DNA of 64,000 nucleotides from Sedimentibacter acidaminivorans (GTDB taxonomy: Bacteria; Bacillota; Clostridia; Tissierellales; Sedimentibacteraceae): assembly GCF_017873955.1 (NCBI RefSeq), contig NZ_JAGGKS010000002.1, positions 186,001-250,000 of the forward strand, written 5' to 3'. Position 1 is the first letter of the stretch; each line of letters opens with the position of its first letter. The position numbers were made by a program, and so were the translations under genes. Shown in pieces: positions 55,466 through 64,000 of the stretch. Under the pieces are notes generated by a model that saw nothing but the letters and a program-made list of their open reading frames with translations, did not search any database and was not told the DNA's origin.

Positions 55466-56302
55466 CTACTTTATATTAAATATTTTTGTTAATTCATATG
55501 ATACTCCCGAATTATTGTTGTCAAATTCAGTTATCATTTTCGAAACTTTTTTACAATTTTCAGTTCCATTTTTCATAGAAATGCCCATTCCAGAATTAAC
55601 AATTAATTCTAAATCATTATTATCATCACCAAAAGATATTATTTCCCTTGGCTTAATATTTATGCTATCTGCATACTTTTTTAATGCACGCCATTTACAA
55701 CCATCAGTGTGCAGAAATTCAAGTAAAGCTCTTTTACTTATATTTCTATTGCAAATAATATTAAACTGACCTTCATTTATCTCATTCATTTCTAAATTAA
55801 AATCATGAAGTTTATCTAATTCTTCAAGATAACATACAGATAATATATTTTTTATTTCTCTTGGATTAAATTGAATTAACTTTGCTCTTACATCATCTTT
55901 TTTAATGTAACCTAAATAAACTTCTTCCAAGTTTTTATTCTCATATATCATATCATACCCATTGTAATATTCATCAACATGCAAAACAGGATGTAGATTA
56001 TACTTTAATCCATGATTATATATTTTTTCAAAGACATCTGGATTTAAGTAATTATACTCCATCAATTCATCTGTATTTGACCTTCTTGTAACCGAACCAT
56101 TATTTGCTAAAATAACAGGATTAATATTTTTTATTTGTTCAGTAAGATTTTTTGCCATAAAATAATTTCTGCCAGTTGCTACAACAATTTCTATTCCCTC
56201 ATCATTTAATTTATTTAATGTTTCCACATCTTTTTTACTAATTTTTTTATCATCGTTAAGTAAAGTTCCATCTAAATCTGTTACAATCATTTTATAAGTC
56301 AT
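55466..56302 (-). CDS. Cof-type HAD-IIB phosphatase
   Basis: About 278 residues. HAD motif I is VTDLDGTLLNDDK (nucleophile Asp), motif II IVVATGR, and motif IV SFGDDNNDLELI. A C2 cap lies between. Such enzymes dephosphorylate sugar or cofactor phosphates in the cytoplasm; the substrate is not known. The ATG at 56300-56302 has GGAGA upstream; a longer start lacks a site. Confidence 0.92.
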   Translation of the reverse strand: MTYKMIVTDLDGTLLNDDKKISKKDVETLNKLNDEGIEIVVATGRNYFMAKNLTEQIKNINPVILANNGSVTRRSNTDELMEYNYLNPDVFEKIYNHGLKYNLHPVLHVDEYYNGYDMIYENKNLEEVYLGYIKKDDVRAKLIQFNPREIKNILSVCYLEELDKLHDFNLEMNEINEGQFNIICNRNISKRALLEFLHTDGCKWRALKKYADSINIKPREIISFGDDNNDLELIVNSGMGISMKNGTENCKKVSKMITEFDNNNSGVSYELTKIFNIK

Positions 56303-56339
56303 ATATTCATCTCCATAATTTAATACCACTTATACTAAA

Positions 56340-56367
56340 AAGCAGTCCACTTTATCGTGAACCGCTT
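56340..56367 (-). terminator. Terminator after oppA
   Basis: AAGCGGTTCAC pairs with GTGGACTGCTT with two mismatches, followed on the minus strand by TTTTAG. It lies 17 nt beyond the oppA stop. Confidence 0.8.
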
Positions 56368-56383
56368 CTTATATAAATTTAAA

Positions 56384-58153
56384 CTATTTTACTAATTCAG
56401 AATCTTTAAATATAAATTGACCCATTGTAGTTCTATTTACACCTTCAACTACAGATTCATCTATTACTTGAACATATGTGTAATAATAAATGTTAAAAGT
56501 TATAAATTCTTCTGCCATAATTTCTTCAGCTCTTTTTAATAAAGCATCTCTTTCAGTTCCTGTTGCTAATTGTGCAGCAGCTATAACTTCATCAAATTCT
56601 TTGTTTGTTTCATTTAATACAGTATCATGAGAAGCTACAGTAGGTTGTAAATTCCATCTCCATTGAGCATCATTATTTCCTGAATAAGAAGTGTATAAGT
56701 CAAGCATAGTCATAGGATCGTCATAATCTCCTAACCAGCCGCCTCTAGCCAATGTAAAATCGCCAAGTCTTCTAGTATCTTGGAATGTTGCCCATTCTTC
56801 ATTTCTAAGTTCTACATCAATATTAAGATTTGCTTTCCACATTTCTTGTAAAGCTTCAGCAATTTTCTTATGATTTTCATTTGTGTTATATAAGAATGTT
56901 ATAGAAGGGAATCCTTCACCATTAGGATATCCTGCTTCTGCCAATAAGGCTTGTGCTTCTTCTACTTGAGCTTTGTTAGGATCTAATCCATATTCTTCTA
57001 CTGGATTTCCATCAGCATCTAATTGTCTACAAGATTCCCCTGTAGAGTAAGATAATGAAGGAGGTATAAATCCTGTTGCAGGTAATTGTCCACCTTTAGC
57101 TACTTGCTCACAAATTTGTTTTTGGTCTATAGCAAGTGTTAATGCTTTTCTAACTCTTATATCGTTTGTAGGTTCTGCATCAACATTAAATATACCATAG
57201 TATGTTCCAACTCTTGGAGCTATAGAGAAGTATGGATCTTCTGCCTTAAGTCTTGGAATCTCATCTTGTGGTATAGCACCGCTATCTAGTACTGCTATTT
57301 CGCCATTTTCATATCCACTTAATGCAGTTGTAGCTTCAACTATCATTAAAGCTTTAATTTTTTCAAGTTTAACATTGTCAGCATCCCAATAGTTTTCATT
57401 TTTAACTAAAGAAATATGAGAACCTGTTTGGTATTCTTCCAATTTGAAAGGTCCATTAGAAATACAAGTTTCTGGTTTCTTCTCCCAACCTTCGCCATTA
57501 GCTGTAACTATATCTTCTCTAACTGGTAGATAAGTATAGAATGTAGTTAAACTTAAGAAATAAGGTACTGGGAAGTTTAATTCTACTACTAATGTGCTGT
57601 CATCTGGGCTAGAAACAGCCATATCGTCTCTTGAACCAGTTCCATTTAAGTAATCATTTGCACCTTTTATATAAGGAGCCATGATAAATGAATATTCAGA
57701 AGCTGTTGCAGGATCACAAACTCTTTTCCAAGAATATTCAAAATCCTTAGCAGTTACAGGTTGACCATCTGACCATTTTGCACCTTCTCTAATTTTGAAA
57801 GTATAAACTGTACCTTCAGCGCCCTCAGCATTAGCTGATATTTCATAGCTTTCAGCTATACCAGGCTCTAAGCCAGTTCCAGTGTCTCTCATCAATCCTT
57901 CGAACATATTATTGATAATATGACCGCCATCAGATGCATTATTTAAACCTGGGTCAAAAGTTTTAGGGTCTGCTCCAAGATTCCAAACCAATGTATCTGC
58001 TTCTGCAGCTGGTTCTTCTGGTGCTGGAGTTTCTCCTGGCGTTTCTGCTGGTGTTTCAGCAGGTGGTGTTGTTTCTTGAGGCTGAGAACAGCCAACTGCT
58101 AGAGACAATACCATTGTAAGTACAATTAACATCGATACTACTTTTTTAAACAT
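56384..58153 (-). CDS. oppA: Oligopeptide-binding lipoprotein OppA
   Basis: A 589-residue SBP_bac_5 lipoprotein with lipobox LAVGC (Cys 22). A Pro/Glu/Thr-rich linker of about 30 residues follows. The domains are in the normal order: LGADPKTFDPGLNNASDGG and MRDTGTGLEPGIAESYEIS first, AKWSDGQPVTAKDFEYSW, GPFKLEEY, VRKALTLAIDQ, then the C-terminal lobe with AEALQEMWKANLNIDVELR. It provides a useful contrast with the permuted protein at 40593. It has its own promoter, placed after oppF. Confidence 0.95.
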   Translation of the reverse strand: MFKKVVSMLIVLTMVLSLAVGCSQPQETTPPAETPAETPGETPAPEEPAAEADTLVWNLGADPKTFDPGLNNASDGGHIINNMFEGLMRDTGTGLEPGIAESYEISANAEGAEGTVYTFKIREGAKWSDGQPVTAKDFEYSWKRVCDPATASEYSFIMAPYIKGANDYLNGTGSRDDMAVSSPDDSTLVVELNFPVPYFLSLTTFYTYLPVREDIVTANGEGWEKKPETCISNGPFKLEEYQTGSHISLVKNENYWDADNVKLEKIKALMIVEATTALSGYENGEIAVLDSGAIPQDEIPRLKAEDPYFSIAPRVGTYYGIFNVDAEPTNDIRVRKALTLAIDQKQICEQVAKGGQLPATGFIPPSLSYSTGESCRQLDADGNPVEEYGLDPNKAQVEEAQALLAEAGYPNGEGFPSITFLYNTNENHKKIAEALQEMWKANLNIDVELRNEEWATFQDTRRLGDFTLARGGWLGDYDDPMTMLDLYTSYSGNNDAQWRWNLQPTVASHDTVLNETNKEFDEVIAAAQLATGTERDALLKRAEEIMAEEFITFNIYYYTYVQVIDESVVEGVNRTTMGQFIFKDSELVK

Positions 58154-58206
58154 AAAATCCCTCCAAATGTTTATTTATGTATATACAGTTAAACAACTGC
58201 ATCTAT

Positions 58207-58264
58207 ATTATTACCTATTTTATACAATATGTCAAGCGCTTTCTAATACTGCATAAAATAGGTA
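58207..58264 (-). promoter_or_regulatory. oppA promoter and 12-bp inverted-repeat operator
   Basis: TTGACA (58230-58235) and AATAAT (58207-58212) are 17 nt apart on the minus strand. The inverted repeat TACCTATTTTAT (58212-58223) / ATAAAATAGGTA (58253-58264) brackets the -35, and one arm fills most of the spacer. This looks like an operator, although it could form a weak terminator after oppF. Confidence 0.7.
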
Positions 58265-58275
58265 TAATAACAAAA

Positions 58276-59259
58276 TTATTTATCCAATAAATGACATGCT
58301 GCAAAATGTTCTCCACCAATATCTTTGAGTACTGGATCAACCTCTGAACATATATCCATTGCATACCTACATCTAGTTCTAAATTTGCATCCTGATGGTG
58401 GATTTACAGGACTTGGTACATCACCCTCAAGAACTATACGCTTTGCAGATTCTGTTAAATCAGGATCTGGTATAGGAATTGACGATAACAAAGCTTGTGT
58501 ATATGGGTGAACGGGGTTTTTATAAAGTTCACCACTTTTTGCAACTTCAACTAAACTTCCTAAATACATAACTCCTACTCTACTAGAAATATGCTTAACC
58601 ATTGAAAGGTCATGAGCTATAAATAAATATGTCAATCCCCTTTCCTGCTGCAAATCATCAAGCATATTAACAACCTGAGCTTGAATAGATACATCAAGTG
58701 CTGATATTGGTTCGTCACATATAATAAATTCAGGGTCTACAGCAAGTGCCCTAGCAATTCCAATACGTTGTCTTTGTCCTCCAGAAAATTCATGAGGATA
58801 ACGACTTGCATGGTCTTTACCAAGTCCTACTGTTTCTAAAAGCTCATATATACGATCTTCTCTTTCTTTACCAGATGCCAAATGGTGAATATCCATAGGT
58901 TCTCCAATTATATCAGAAACTGTCATTCTCGAATTTAAAGAAGCATATGGATCTTGAAATATCATTTGCATTTTTCTTCTGTATTTCATTAAATCATGAT
59001 TTCCAAGCTTAGCTATATCCTTGCCATCATATAATATTTCACCTGCAGTCGGTTCATAAAGTCTTATTATAGTTCTGCCTGTTGTAGATTTACCACAACC
59101 AGATTCTCCAACAAGTCCTAGAGTTTCACCTCTTTTTATATAAAATGAAACATCATCAACTGCTTTTACAACTTCTACGTTTTTTTTAATAAAACCTTTA
59201 TTTTTAGTAAAGAATTTTTTTAAGTTTTTAATTTCTATTAATTTTTCGTTATTTTCCAA
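58276..59259 (-). CDS. oppF: Oligopeptide ABC transporter ATPase OppF
   Basis: A 327-residue ATPase with Walker A GESGCGKST, signature FSGGQRQRIG and Walker B FIICDEPISALD. The C-terminal Cys motif is CKFRTRCRYAMDIC. The start is a TTG at 59257-59259 with GGAGG 8 nt upstream, overlapping oppD by 11 nt. Confidence 0.95.
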   Translation of the reverse strand: MENNEKLIEIKNLKKFFTKNKGFIKKNVEVVKAVDDVSFYIKRGETLGLVGESGCGKSTTGRTIIRLYEPTAGEILYDGKDIAKLGNHDLMKYRRKMQMIFQDPYASLNSRMTVSDIIGEPMDIHHLASGKEREDRIYELLETVGLGKDHASRYPHEFSGGQRQRIGIARALAVDPEFIICDEPISALDVSIQAQVVNMLDDLQQERGLTYLFIAHDLSMVKHISSRVGVMYLGSLVEVAKSGELYKNPVHPYTQALLSSIPIPDPDLTESAKRIVLEGDVPSPVNPPSGCKFRTRCRYAMDICSEVDPVLKDIGGEHFAACHLLDK

Positions 59260-60286
59260 TTCTTACTCCTCCCTTCAAACTATCATACACTTCATTTTTT
59301 GGTGCATCAGGGTGAAGTAACCAGCACATAGCTTCATGCTTTCCATTTTCTGATTTAAAATATGGTGGTTGCTCTTGATTACATACTTTCATTGCAAAAT
59401 CACACCTTGCATAGAATGGACATCCAGTAGGAGGATTCAATAAATCAGGTGGTGTTCCTGTTATTGGAATCAATCTTTGTTTTTCATCAGAAGCAATTTT
59501 AGGTATTGATTTTAATAGTCCCATTGTGTATGGATGCATAGGTGAATAATATATATCTCTACTTGAGCCTTTTTCCATTATAAGTCCACCATACATTACA
59601 ACCACTCTAGAACATACATCTGCAACAACTCCTAAATCATGAGTTATCAACATAGTAGATGTGTCTAATTTTTTATTTAAATCTTTCATAAGCTTTAAAA
59701 TCTGAGCTTGAATAGTAACATCCAGTGCCGTTGTTGGCTCATCTGCAATTAACAAATCAGGCTCACATGACAACGCTATAGCAATCATAGCCCTTTGCCT
59801 CATACCACCTGAAAATTCATGCGGGAAATTATTTATTCTTTTTTCTGGGTCTGGTATGTTAACCAATCTTAACATTTCTAAAGCTTTTTCATGAGCATCT
59901 TTTTTAGATAATTTTTGATGTTTGATTATTGCTTCAGATATTTGATTACCTATTGTATAAACAGGATTTAAAGATGTCATAGGGTCCTGGAATATCATTG
60001 CTATTTCATTTCCCCTGACATTCATCATTTCTTTATTTGATTTGTTAGCTAAATTTTCACCTTTAAACCAAACTTCGCCACCCACTATTTTACCTGGGTA
60101 CAACAAAAGTTTCATAATAGAAAGAGAAGTAACACTTTTACCACTGCCTGATTCTCCAACTATTCCTATAGCTTCACCTTTTTCTACATCAAAGCTTACG
60201 CCTCTTATTGCTTTAACTTCGCCTAAGTGAGTGAAAAAAGATGTTCTCAGATCTTTAACTTCTAATAATTTTTCTGCCACTTTCAT
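59249..60286 (-). CDS. oppD: Oligopeptide ABC transporter ATPase OppD
   Basis: About 345 residues with Walker A GESGSGKSV, signature FSGGMRQRAM and Walker B LLIADEPTTALD. The Cys-bearing C-terminal motif is CPFYARCDFAMKVC. The start is uncertain: the ATG at 60284-60286 has GAGGTG very close upstream, and a GTG 9 nt earlier overlaps that site. It lies directly after oppC. Confidence 0.95.
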   Translation of the reverse strand: MKVAEKLLEVKDLRTSFFTHLGEVKAIRGVSFDVEKGEAIGIVGESGSGKSVTSLSIMKLLLYPGKIVGGEVWFKGENLANKSNKEMMNVRGNEIAMIFQDPMTSLNPVYTIGNQISEAIIKHQKLSKKDAHEKALEMLRLVNIPDPEKRINNFPHEFSGGMRQRAMIAIALSCEPDLLIADEPTTALDVTIQAQILKLMKDLNKKLDTSTMLITHDLGVVADVCSRVVVMYGGLIMEKGSSRDIYYSPMHPYTMGLLKSIPKIASDEKQRLIPITGTPPDLLNPPTGCPFYARCDFAMKVCNQEQPPYFKSENGKHEAMCWLLHPDAPKNEVYDSLKGGVRIGK

Positions 60287-60296
60287 ACACCTCACT

Positions 60297-61562
60297 TTAC
60301 TTTCTTTGTTTTGGGTCTAATGCATCTCTAAGACCATCACCAAATAGATTAAATGCCAAAATAGTAATTGATATTGCTAAAGCTGGATAGAATAACTGAT
60401 ATGGATAAGTAAATAATCCTGCTAAAGCGTCATTACATAAAGCACCCCATGAAGCTTTTGGTGCTGATATACCTAAGCCAACAAAACTTAAGAAGGCTTC
60501 AGTAAATATTGCCTGTGGCACCTGCATTGTTACAGATACCATTACCGGACCCATTATATTAGGAATTAAATGTTTTAACATTATTCTTTTTGTAGAAGCT
60601 CCCAACGTTTTAGCCGCCAATACAAATTCTTGCTCTTTTAAACTTAATACTTGTCCTCTTACTATTCTTGCCATACCTAGCCAATGAGTTATACTTAAAG
60701 CTACTATTATTGTACCAAGACCAGGTTGCATAATTACCATTAAAAGTATAACATAAAGCAACGTTGGTATTGAACCAATTATATCAACTATACGCATCAT
60801 AATATTATCAACACGCCCGCCAAAATAACCTGAAATACCACCGTATAATACACCTATAATAAAATTAAGAAATGCTGCTACAAAACCTACTATTAAGGAT
60901 ATACGGCCACCATATACAACTCTAATAAACATATCTCTTCCTAAATAATCTGTACCAAATACATAAGTTTTATTTCTTATAGTTTTTGTAGGAAGTATTT
61001 CTTTTCCATCAAATCTTATTTCAACTTTCTTAGCATTATCTAAATTAAATTGTGCTTCTTCTAGATTGATACTAGGATCTTTTTTAGCTTTTTTTTCTAA
61101 AGCTAAATATTCTTTTTTAGCTTGCAAATACAAACTGTAATCTACAATTAATTCTTTTCCATCAAATTCGTAAATATACATTCTATTATTCTGATCATCT
61201 TTTTTAATTTCAGACATCTGCAAAAGCTCTCCGTCTTTTGAAACCTCTATAGCTTTATAAGCCTTAGTAATATATATATAATTACCATCTGTTACTTCAT
61301 AAACTTCAAGATTTGGCGGTATGTTAGAAAAATCAAGTACTTGATTAGAATATTGGATTGGCCAAAATAGAGGCACAAATATTGCCATTAAAACAACCAT
61401 TAATATAACTATCAAAGATACAACTGCAACTTTATTTTGTTTCAATCTCCTTGCTGCGTCCTGCCAATATGTTAAACTTTTTCTAGATACTTTCTCTGAG
61501 TCCTTTTGTGACTTATCTAAATTTTCCCACATATCAGGAGATATTTTTTTGTAATCATCCAT
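60297..61562 (-). CDS. oppC: Oligopeptide ABC permease OppC with a large extracytoplasmic insert
   Basis: A 421-residue permease, more than 100 residues longer than usual OppC (~305). The first helix (~45-67) is followed by ~110 inserted residues (about 83-195) before the normal YVFGTDYLGRDMFIRV segment. The insert is rich in Lys, Asp and Glu and should lie outside the membrane. Two similar pieces, YEFDGKELIVD and IRFDGKEILPTKT, suggest a repeat. The EAA loop AAKTLGASTKRIMLKHLIPN is intact. The start has AGGAGG upstream. Confidence 0.94.
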   Translation of the reverse strand: MDDYKKISPDMWENLDKSQKDSEKVSRKSLTYWQDAARRLKQNKVAVVSLIVILMVVLMAIFVPLFWPIQYSNQVLDFSNIPPNLEVYEVTDGNYIYITKAYKAIEVSKDGELLQMSEIKKDDQNNRMYIYEFDGKELIVDYSLYLQAKKEYLALEKKAKKDPSINLEEAQFNLDNAKKVEIRFDGKEILPTKTIRNKTYVFGTDYLGRDMFIRVVYGGRISLIVGFVAAFLNFIIGVLYGGISGYFGGRVDNIMMRIVDIIGSIPTLLYVILLMVIMQPGLGTIIVALSITHWLGMARIVRGQVLSLKEQEFVLAAKTLGASTKRIMLKHLIPNIMGPVMVSVTMQVPQAIFTEAFLSFVGLGISAPKASWGALCNDALAGLFTYPYQLFYPALAISITILAFNLFGDGLRDALDPKQRK

Positions 61563-61573
61563 TATGTTTCCTC

Positions 61574-62491
61574 CTAATCGTATTTTATACGTGGATCAAT
61601 CAAAACATATACTATATCCACAATCAAAACTGCAGTAACCAAAAATATACCAAAGAACACCGTTATACCCATTATTAATGTGTAGTCTCTACCTAATATA
61701 CTTGTAGTAAACAAAGAACCTATTCCTGCTATACCAAATACTTTTTCAATAACAAAAGAACCTGTAACAATACCAGCTATCATCGGTCCAATATAAGTTA
61801 CTACTGGAATTAATGCATTTCTAAGCGCATGCTTGCCTATTACCACAAATTCAGATAATCCTTTTGCTCTTGCTGTTCTAATATAGTCTTGTTGTAAAAC
61901 ATCAAGAACGGAAGTTCTTGTTAGTCTAGTTACATAGGATAGCGAAAACATACCTATACAAATAACTGGTCCAACAAAATGTTTCCATGAACCTACGCCA
62001 AAAGAAGGCGCCCATCCAAGTTTTTTACTAAAAAAATACAAATACCCAGTTGCAAAAACAAAACTTGGTATCGTTGCCCCTAAGGTGGAAATAAACATTA
62101 CCGTTCTATCACTAACTTTATTTTGCCGTAGGGCAGCAATAATTCCGAGAAATATTCCAACAACTATTATAAATAAGGAAGCCCACCCTCCTATTTTTAA
62201 AGAATATGGAAACCCTCCTTTTATTATATCTTGTGTTGTAAGTCCAATTCTGTTAAAAGATACACCAAAGTCCCCTTTTAAAAAATTTGTCATATAGGTT
62301 AGATACTGCTCAAATTCTGGTTTATCTAATCCATATTTAGCATACACTGCTGCTTTTACTTGCGGAGTCATAGCACGTTCTGAAACAAATGGATCTCCCG
62401 GTATACTTTTCATCAATATAAATGTTAGTGTCATAATAAACCATATAGTTATTACTGATGAAAAAATTCTTTTTAATATATATCTTCCCAC
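61574..62491 (-). CDS. oppB: Oligopeptide ABC permease OppB
   Basis: A 305-residue permease with about six membrane helices, SIPGDPFVSERAM, GLDKPEFEQYL and the EAA loop ARAKGLSEFVVIGKHALR. It is the first gene of oppBCDF, then oppA. The start is a GTG at 62489-62491 with GGAG 8 nt upstream. A strong promoter lies 39 nt before it. Confidence 0.95.
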   Translation of the reverse strand: MGRYILKRIFSSVITIWFIMTLTFILMKSIPGDPFVSERAMTPQVKAAVYAKYGLDKPEFEQYLTYMTNFLKGDFGVSFNRIGLTTQDIIKGGFPYSLKIGGWASLFIIVVGIFLGIIAALRQNKVSDRTVMFISTLGATIPSFVFATGYLYFFSKKLGWAPSFGVGSWKHFVGPVICIGMFSLSYVTRLTRTSVLDVLQQDYIRTARAKGLSEFVVIGKHALRNALIPVVTYIGPMIAGIVTGSFVIEKVFGIAGIGSLFTTSILGRDYTLIMGITVFFGIFLVTAVLIVDIVYVLIDPRIKYD

Positions 62492-62529
62492 TATATTATC
62501 TCCTCTCTTTATTAAAATAGTAGTACCTA

Positions 62530-62558
62530 ATTATAGCACAAAAAAAATACAATATCAA
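62530..62558 (-). promoter_or_regulatory. oppB promoter
   Basis: TTGATA (62553-62558), 17 nt, and TATAAT (62530-62535) with a TGC extension on the minus strand. Confidence 0.8.
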
Positions 62559-62596
62559 TATTTTAGTTTGTTAAGCGGAAAATGTTTTTTTATGCA

Positions 62597-62625
62597 TGCA
62601 ATCGTTTTTTATCCGTTGCAATCGT
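62597..62625. repeat. Two direct repeats TGCAATCGT upstream of oppB
   Basis: TGCAATCGT occurs at 62597-62605 and 62617-62625, 20 bp apart, about two helical turns, and 38-67 bp upstream of the oppB -35. The same 9-mer lies in the alaS promoter spacer. It may be a regulator site. The rest of 62626-62881 is AT-rich with only the hairpin below. Confidence 0.5.
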
Positions 62626-62810
62626 GTTCAAATAATAGCAATTTAAACTTTTACCTATCATTACACAACTGTTTTTTTGTATATACTTTCACTGCTTTTT
62701 ATAAACTATCATAGTTGAAAGAATTTTTTTTCGCATTCATTTAACTTATTTTGTAATTATTTCAAAGACATATTTTACCTTCTAAATAGCTTTAATTTTT
62801 ATATTGAAAT

Positions 62811-62830
62811 ACCTTTCCATTTAAAGGTAA
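62811..62830 (-). terminator. Possible terminator after pepD
   Basis: TACCTTT and AAAGGTA form a 7-bp stem with a 6-nt loop, about 50 nt beyond the pepD stop on the minus strand. Its T-tail is weak (TTTC). Confidence 0.5.
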
Positions 62831-62881
62831 AAAATGCTAAATATTTTTTTACAAATAGGAACTATTTTACATATAGTAAAT

Positions 62882-64000
62882 TTATTTAGCCCTTTTCAAT
62901 ACTTCGCAAATAAAATAATATGTATTTTCAATAGATTTAATACTAATATGTTCATTTGGAGAATGTACATCCCACGTATCAGGTCCTATTGAAATTGCAT
63001 CTAATCCTTGTACTTTCTTCATCAAAAGACCACATTCTAGTCCAGCATGAATAGCCTCTACTTTTGGTTCTTTATTATATAACTCTTTATATGTATCTAT
63101 GCATAATTCTCTAACTTCAGATTTTTTCGCATATTCCCATCCCGGGTAATAGTTACCAACTTTGCATTTTATGTCCAACGTTTCAGCTATTTGTTTCATC
63201 ATAGGTTCAACATTACAAGTTAACAAAGTTTCAACAGAACTTCTTGAGCTATTATAAATATTTACAAAGTTTTTTTCTGTTGTTATTACACCTAAATTAT
63301 TAGAGCTAATAACTAAATCAATTACAGTACTCCTTGACAGCACGCCTGATGGTATAATATTTATAGCCGATACTATTTTTTTAAAGCAATCCTTTTTAAT
63401 TGGAACTTCTTTTGTGTTTGTTTCTTGAACGAGTACAGTAACTGATGGGTCTGTAAAAGTAAATTCGTTTTTGAGTATCTCATTCCAAAATTTTATTTTA
63501 TCTTTAACTTCATCAATTTTATCAGTTGTAAAAACTGCATATGATTCACGAGGTATAGCATTTGTTTTTGAACCTCCGTTAATTTTTACCAATTCAACAT
63601 CATCTTGAATATCATAAAGAACTCTTCCAAGTATTTTATTTGCATTTCCCCTTTCTTTATGTATTTCTGCTCCTGAATGTCCTCCCAATAGCCCTTTTAC
63701 CACAACTTTATATGCATTTTTTTCATTTGTATTTTGCTCTATTATTGGTATTTTAAATGAAATATCGCACCCACCTGCACAACCAGATGTAAAGATACCT
63801 TCTTCCTCGCTATCTAAGTTCAATAAATATTTACTTTTAAATATACTACCATCTACTTTTATTGCGCCAGTCATCCCTTTTTCTTCATCTACCGAAATAA
63901 ATACTTCCAATTCAGGATGTGATAAATCATCAGAATCTAATATTGCCAAAGCCATTGCCACTGCTATTCCATTATCTGCACCTAATGTAGTTTCTGTAGC
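62882..64000 (-). CDS. pepD: PepD-type aminoacyl-histidine dipeptidase (5' end outside window)
   Basis: The last ~373 residues of an M20-family dipeptidase of ~480 residues; the gene runs off the right edge with no start in view. Metal and catalytic motifs seen are TLGADNGIAVAMALAIL (Asp), SVDEEKGMTGA (Glu pair) and the C-terminal HAGLECGLL and SPNEHISI. It cleaves dipeptides in the cytoplasm. Lying upstream of the opp operon, it would hydrolyse imported peptides; this link is an inference. It ends 391 nt before the oppB start. Confidence 0.95.
   Translation of the reverse strand, partial: ATETTLGADNGIAVAMALAILDSDDLSHPELEVFISVDEEKGMTGAIKVDGSIFKSKYLLNLDSEEEGIFTSGCAGGCDISFKIPIIEQNTNEKNAYKVVVKGLLGGHSGAEIHKERGNANKILGRVLYDIQDDVELVKINGGSKTNAIPRESYAVFTTDKIDEVKDKIKFWNEILKNEFTFTDPSVTVLVQETNTKEVPIKKDCFKKIVSAINIIPSGVLSRSTVIDLVISSNNLGVITTEKNFVNIYNSSRSSVETLLTCNVEPMMKQIAETLDIKCKVGNYYPGWEYAKKSEVRELCIDTYKELYNKEPKVEAIHAGLECGLLMKKVQGLDAISIGPDTWDVHSPNEHISIKSIENTYYFICEVLKRAK

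Noticed and set aside
62510-62881. A hidden small gene in the 370-nt gap between oppB and pepD
   Set aside because: Both strands are rich in stops, and no ribosome site with a following frame was found; only promoter, repeats and a weak hairpin are supported.

Overview
This window comes from a low-GC, Gram-positive anaerobe of the class Clostridia in the broad sense. I infer this from the AT-rich codons, strong GGAGG ribosome sites, a SCIFF peptide with its radical-SAM maturase, an IscU/IscS/RscR Fe-S cluster locus, a T-box leader, a yybP-ykoY riboswitch, HemZ, and the sporulation-type proteins PdaA and SpoIID. A Sedimentibacter/Tissierellia-like genome would fit, but the sequence alone does not settle the genus. 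No rRNA, tRNA, phage, CRISPR array or insertion sequence was seen. Nearly all genes lie on the minus strand; the four plus-strand genes are a P-type ATPase, rodA, an MltG-like protein and a small hydrophobic protein.

Region 1 (1-21.5 kb) is housekeeping: a Fur-family regulator (cut by the left edge), DUF1292, ruvX, an aldo/keto reductase with a ferredoxin tail, ireB and alaS. It continues with the Fe-S locus (rscR-iscS-iscU), a DUF3343 protein, an rseC-rarA unit with two unidentified genes, and aspS behind an Asp-type T-box. Next come nfo-pdaA, an EamA transporter, a glutaredoxin-like protein, hemZ, a metallo-hydrolase, dtd, relA and apt. Region 2 (21.5-35.5 kb) holds recJ-lapA, the SCIFF peptide (46 aa) and its maturase, a TIGR04086 membrane protein, and yajC-tgt-queA-spoIID-ruvB-ruvA-ruvC. 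A divergent P2-type cation ATPase, preceded by a manganese-type riboswitch, interrupts this region.

Region 3 (35.6-45.3 kb) is the most unusual part. It is a seven-gene operon (class-I glutamine-amidotransferase-like C26 hydrolase, substrate-binding lipoprotein, two permeases, two ATPases, creatininase-family hydrolase). A good sigma-54 promoter precedes it, and a gene for a sigma-54 activator with a non-Fis winged-helix C-terminus lies directly upstream. The binding lipoprotein looks circularly permuted: its normal C-terminal lobe sits directly after the signal peptide. A 121-nt near-palindrome, bounded by two identical 23-bp hairpin repeats, lies between this lipoprotein gene and the first permease gene.

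Region 4 (45.3-64 kb) carries mnmA, a 40-residue Cys/Arg-rich small ORF with its own terminator, a patatin-like lipase, rodA, a nucleoside kinase, rluA, an MltG-like fragment and several small or unknown proteins. It ends with a second, conventional oligopeptide system (oppB-oppC-oppD-oppF, then oppA with its own promoter) and the C-terminal part of a PepD-type dipeptidase. Together, opp and pepD suggest peptide uptake and intracellular hydrolysis.
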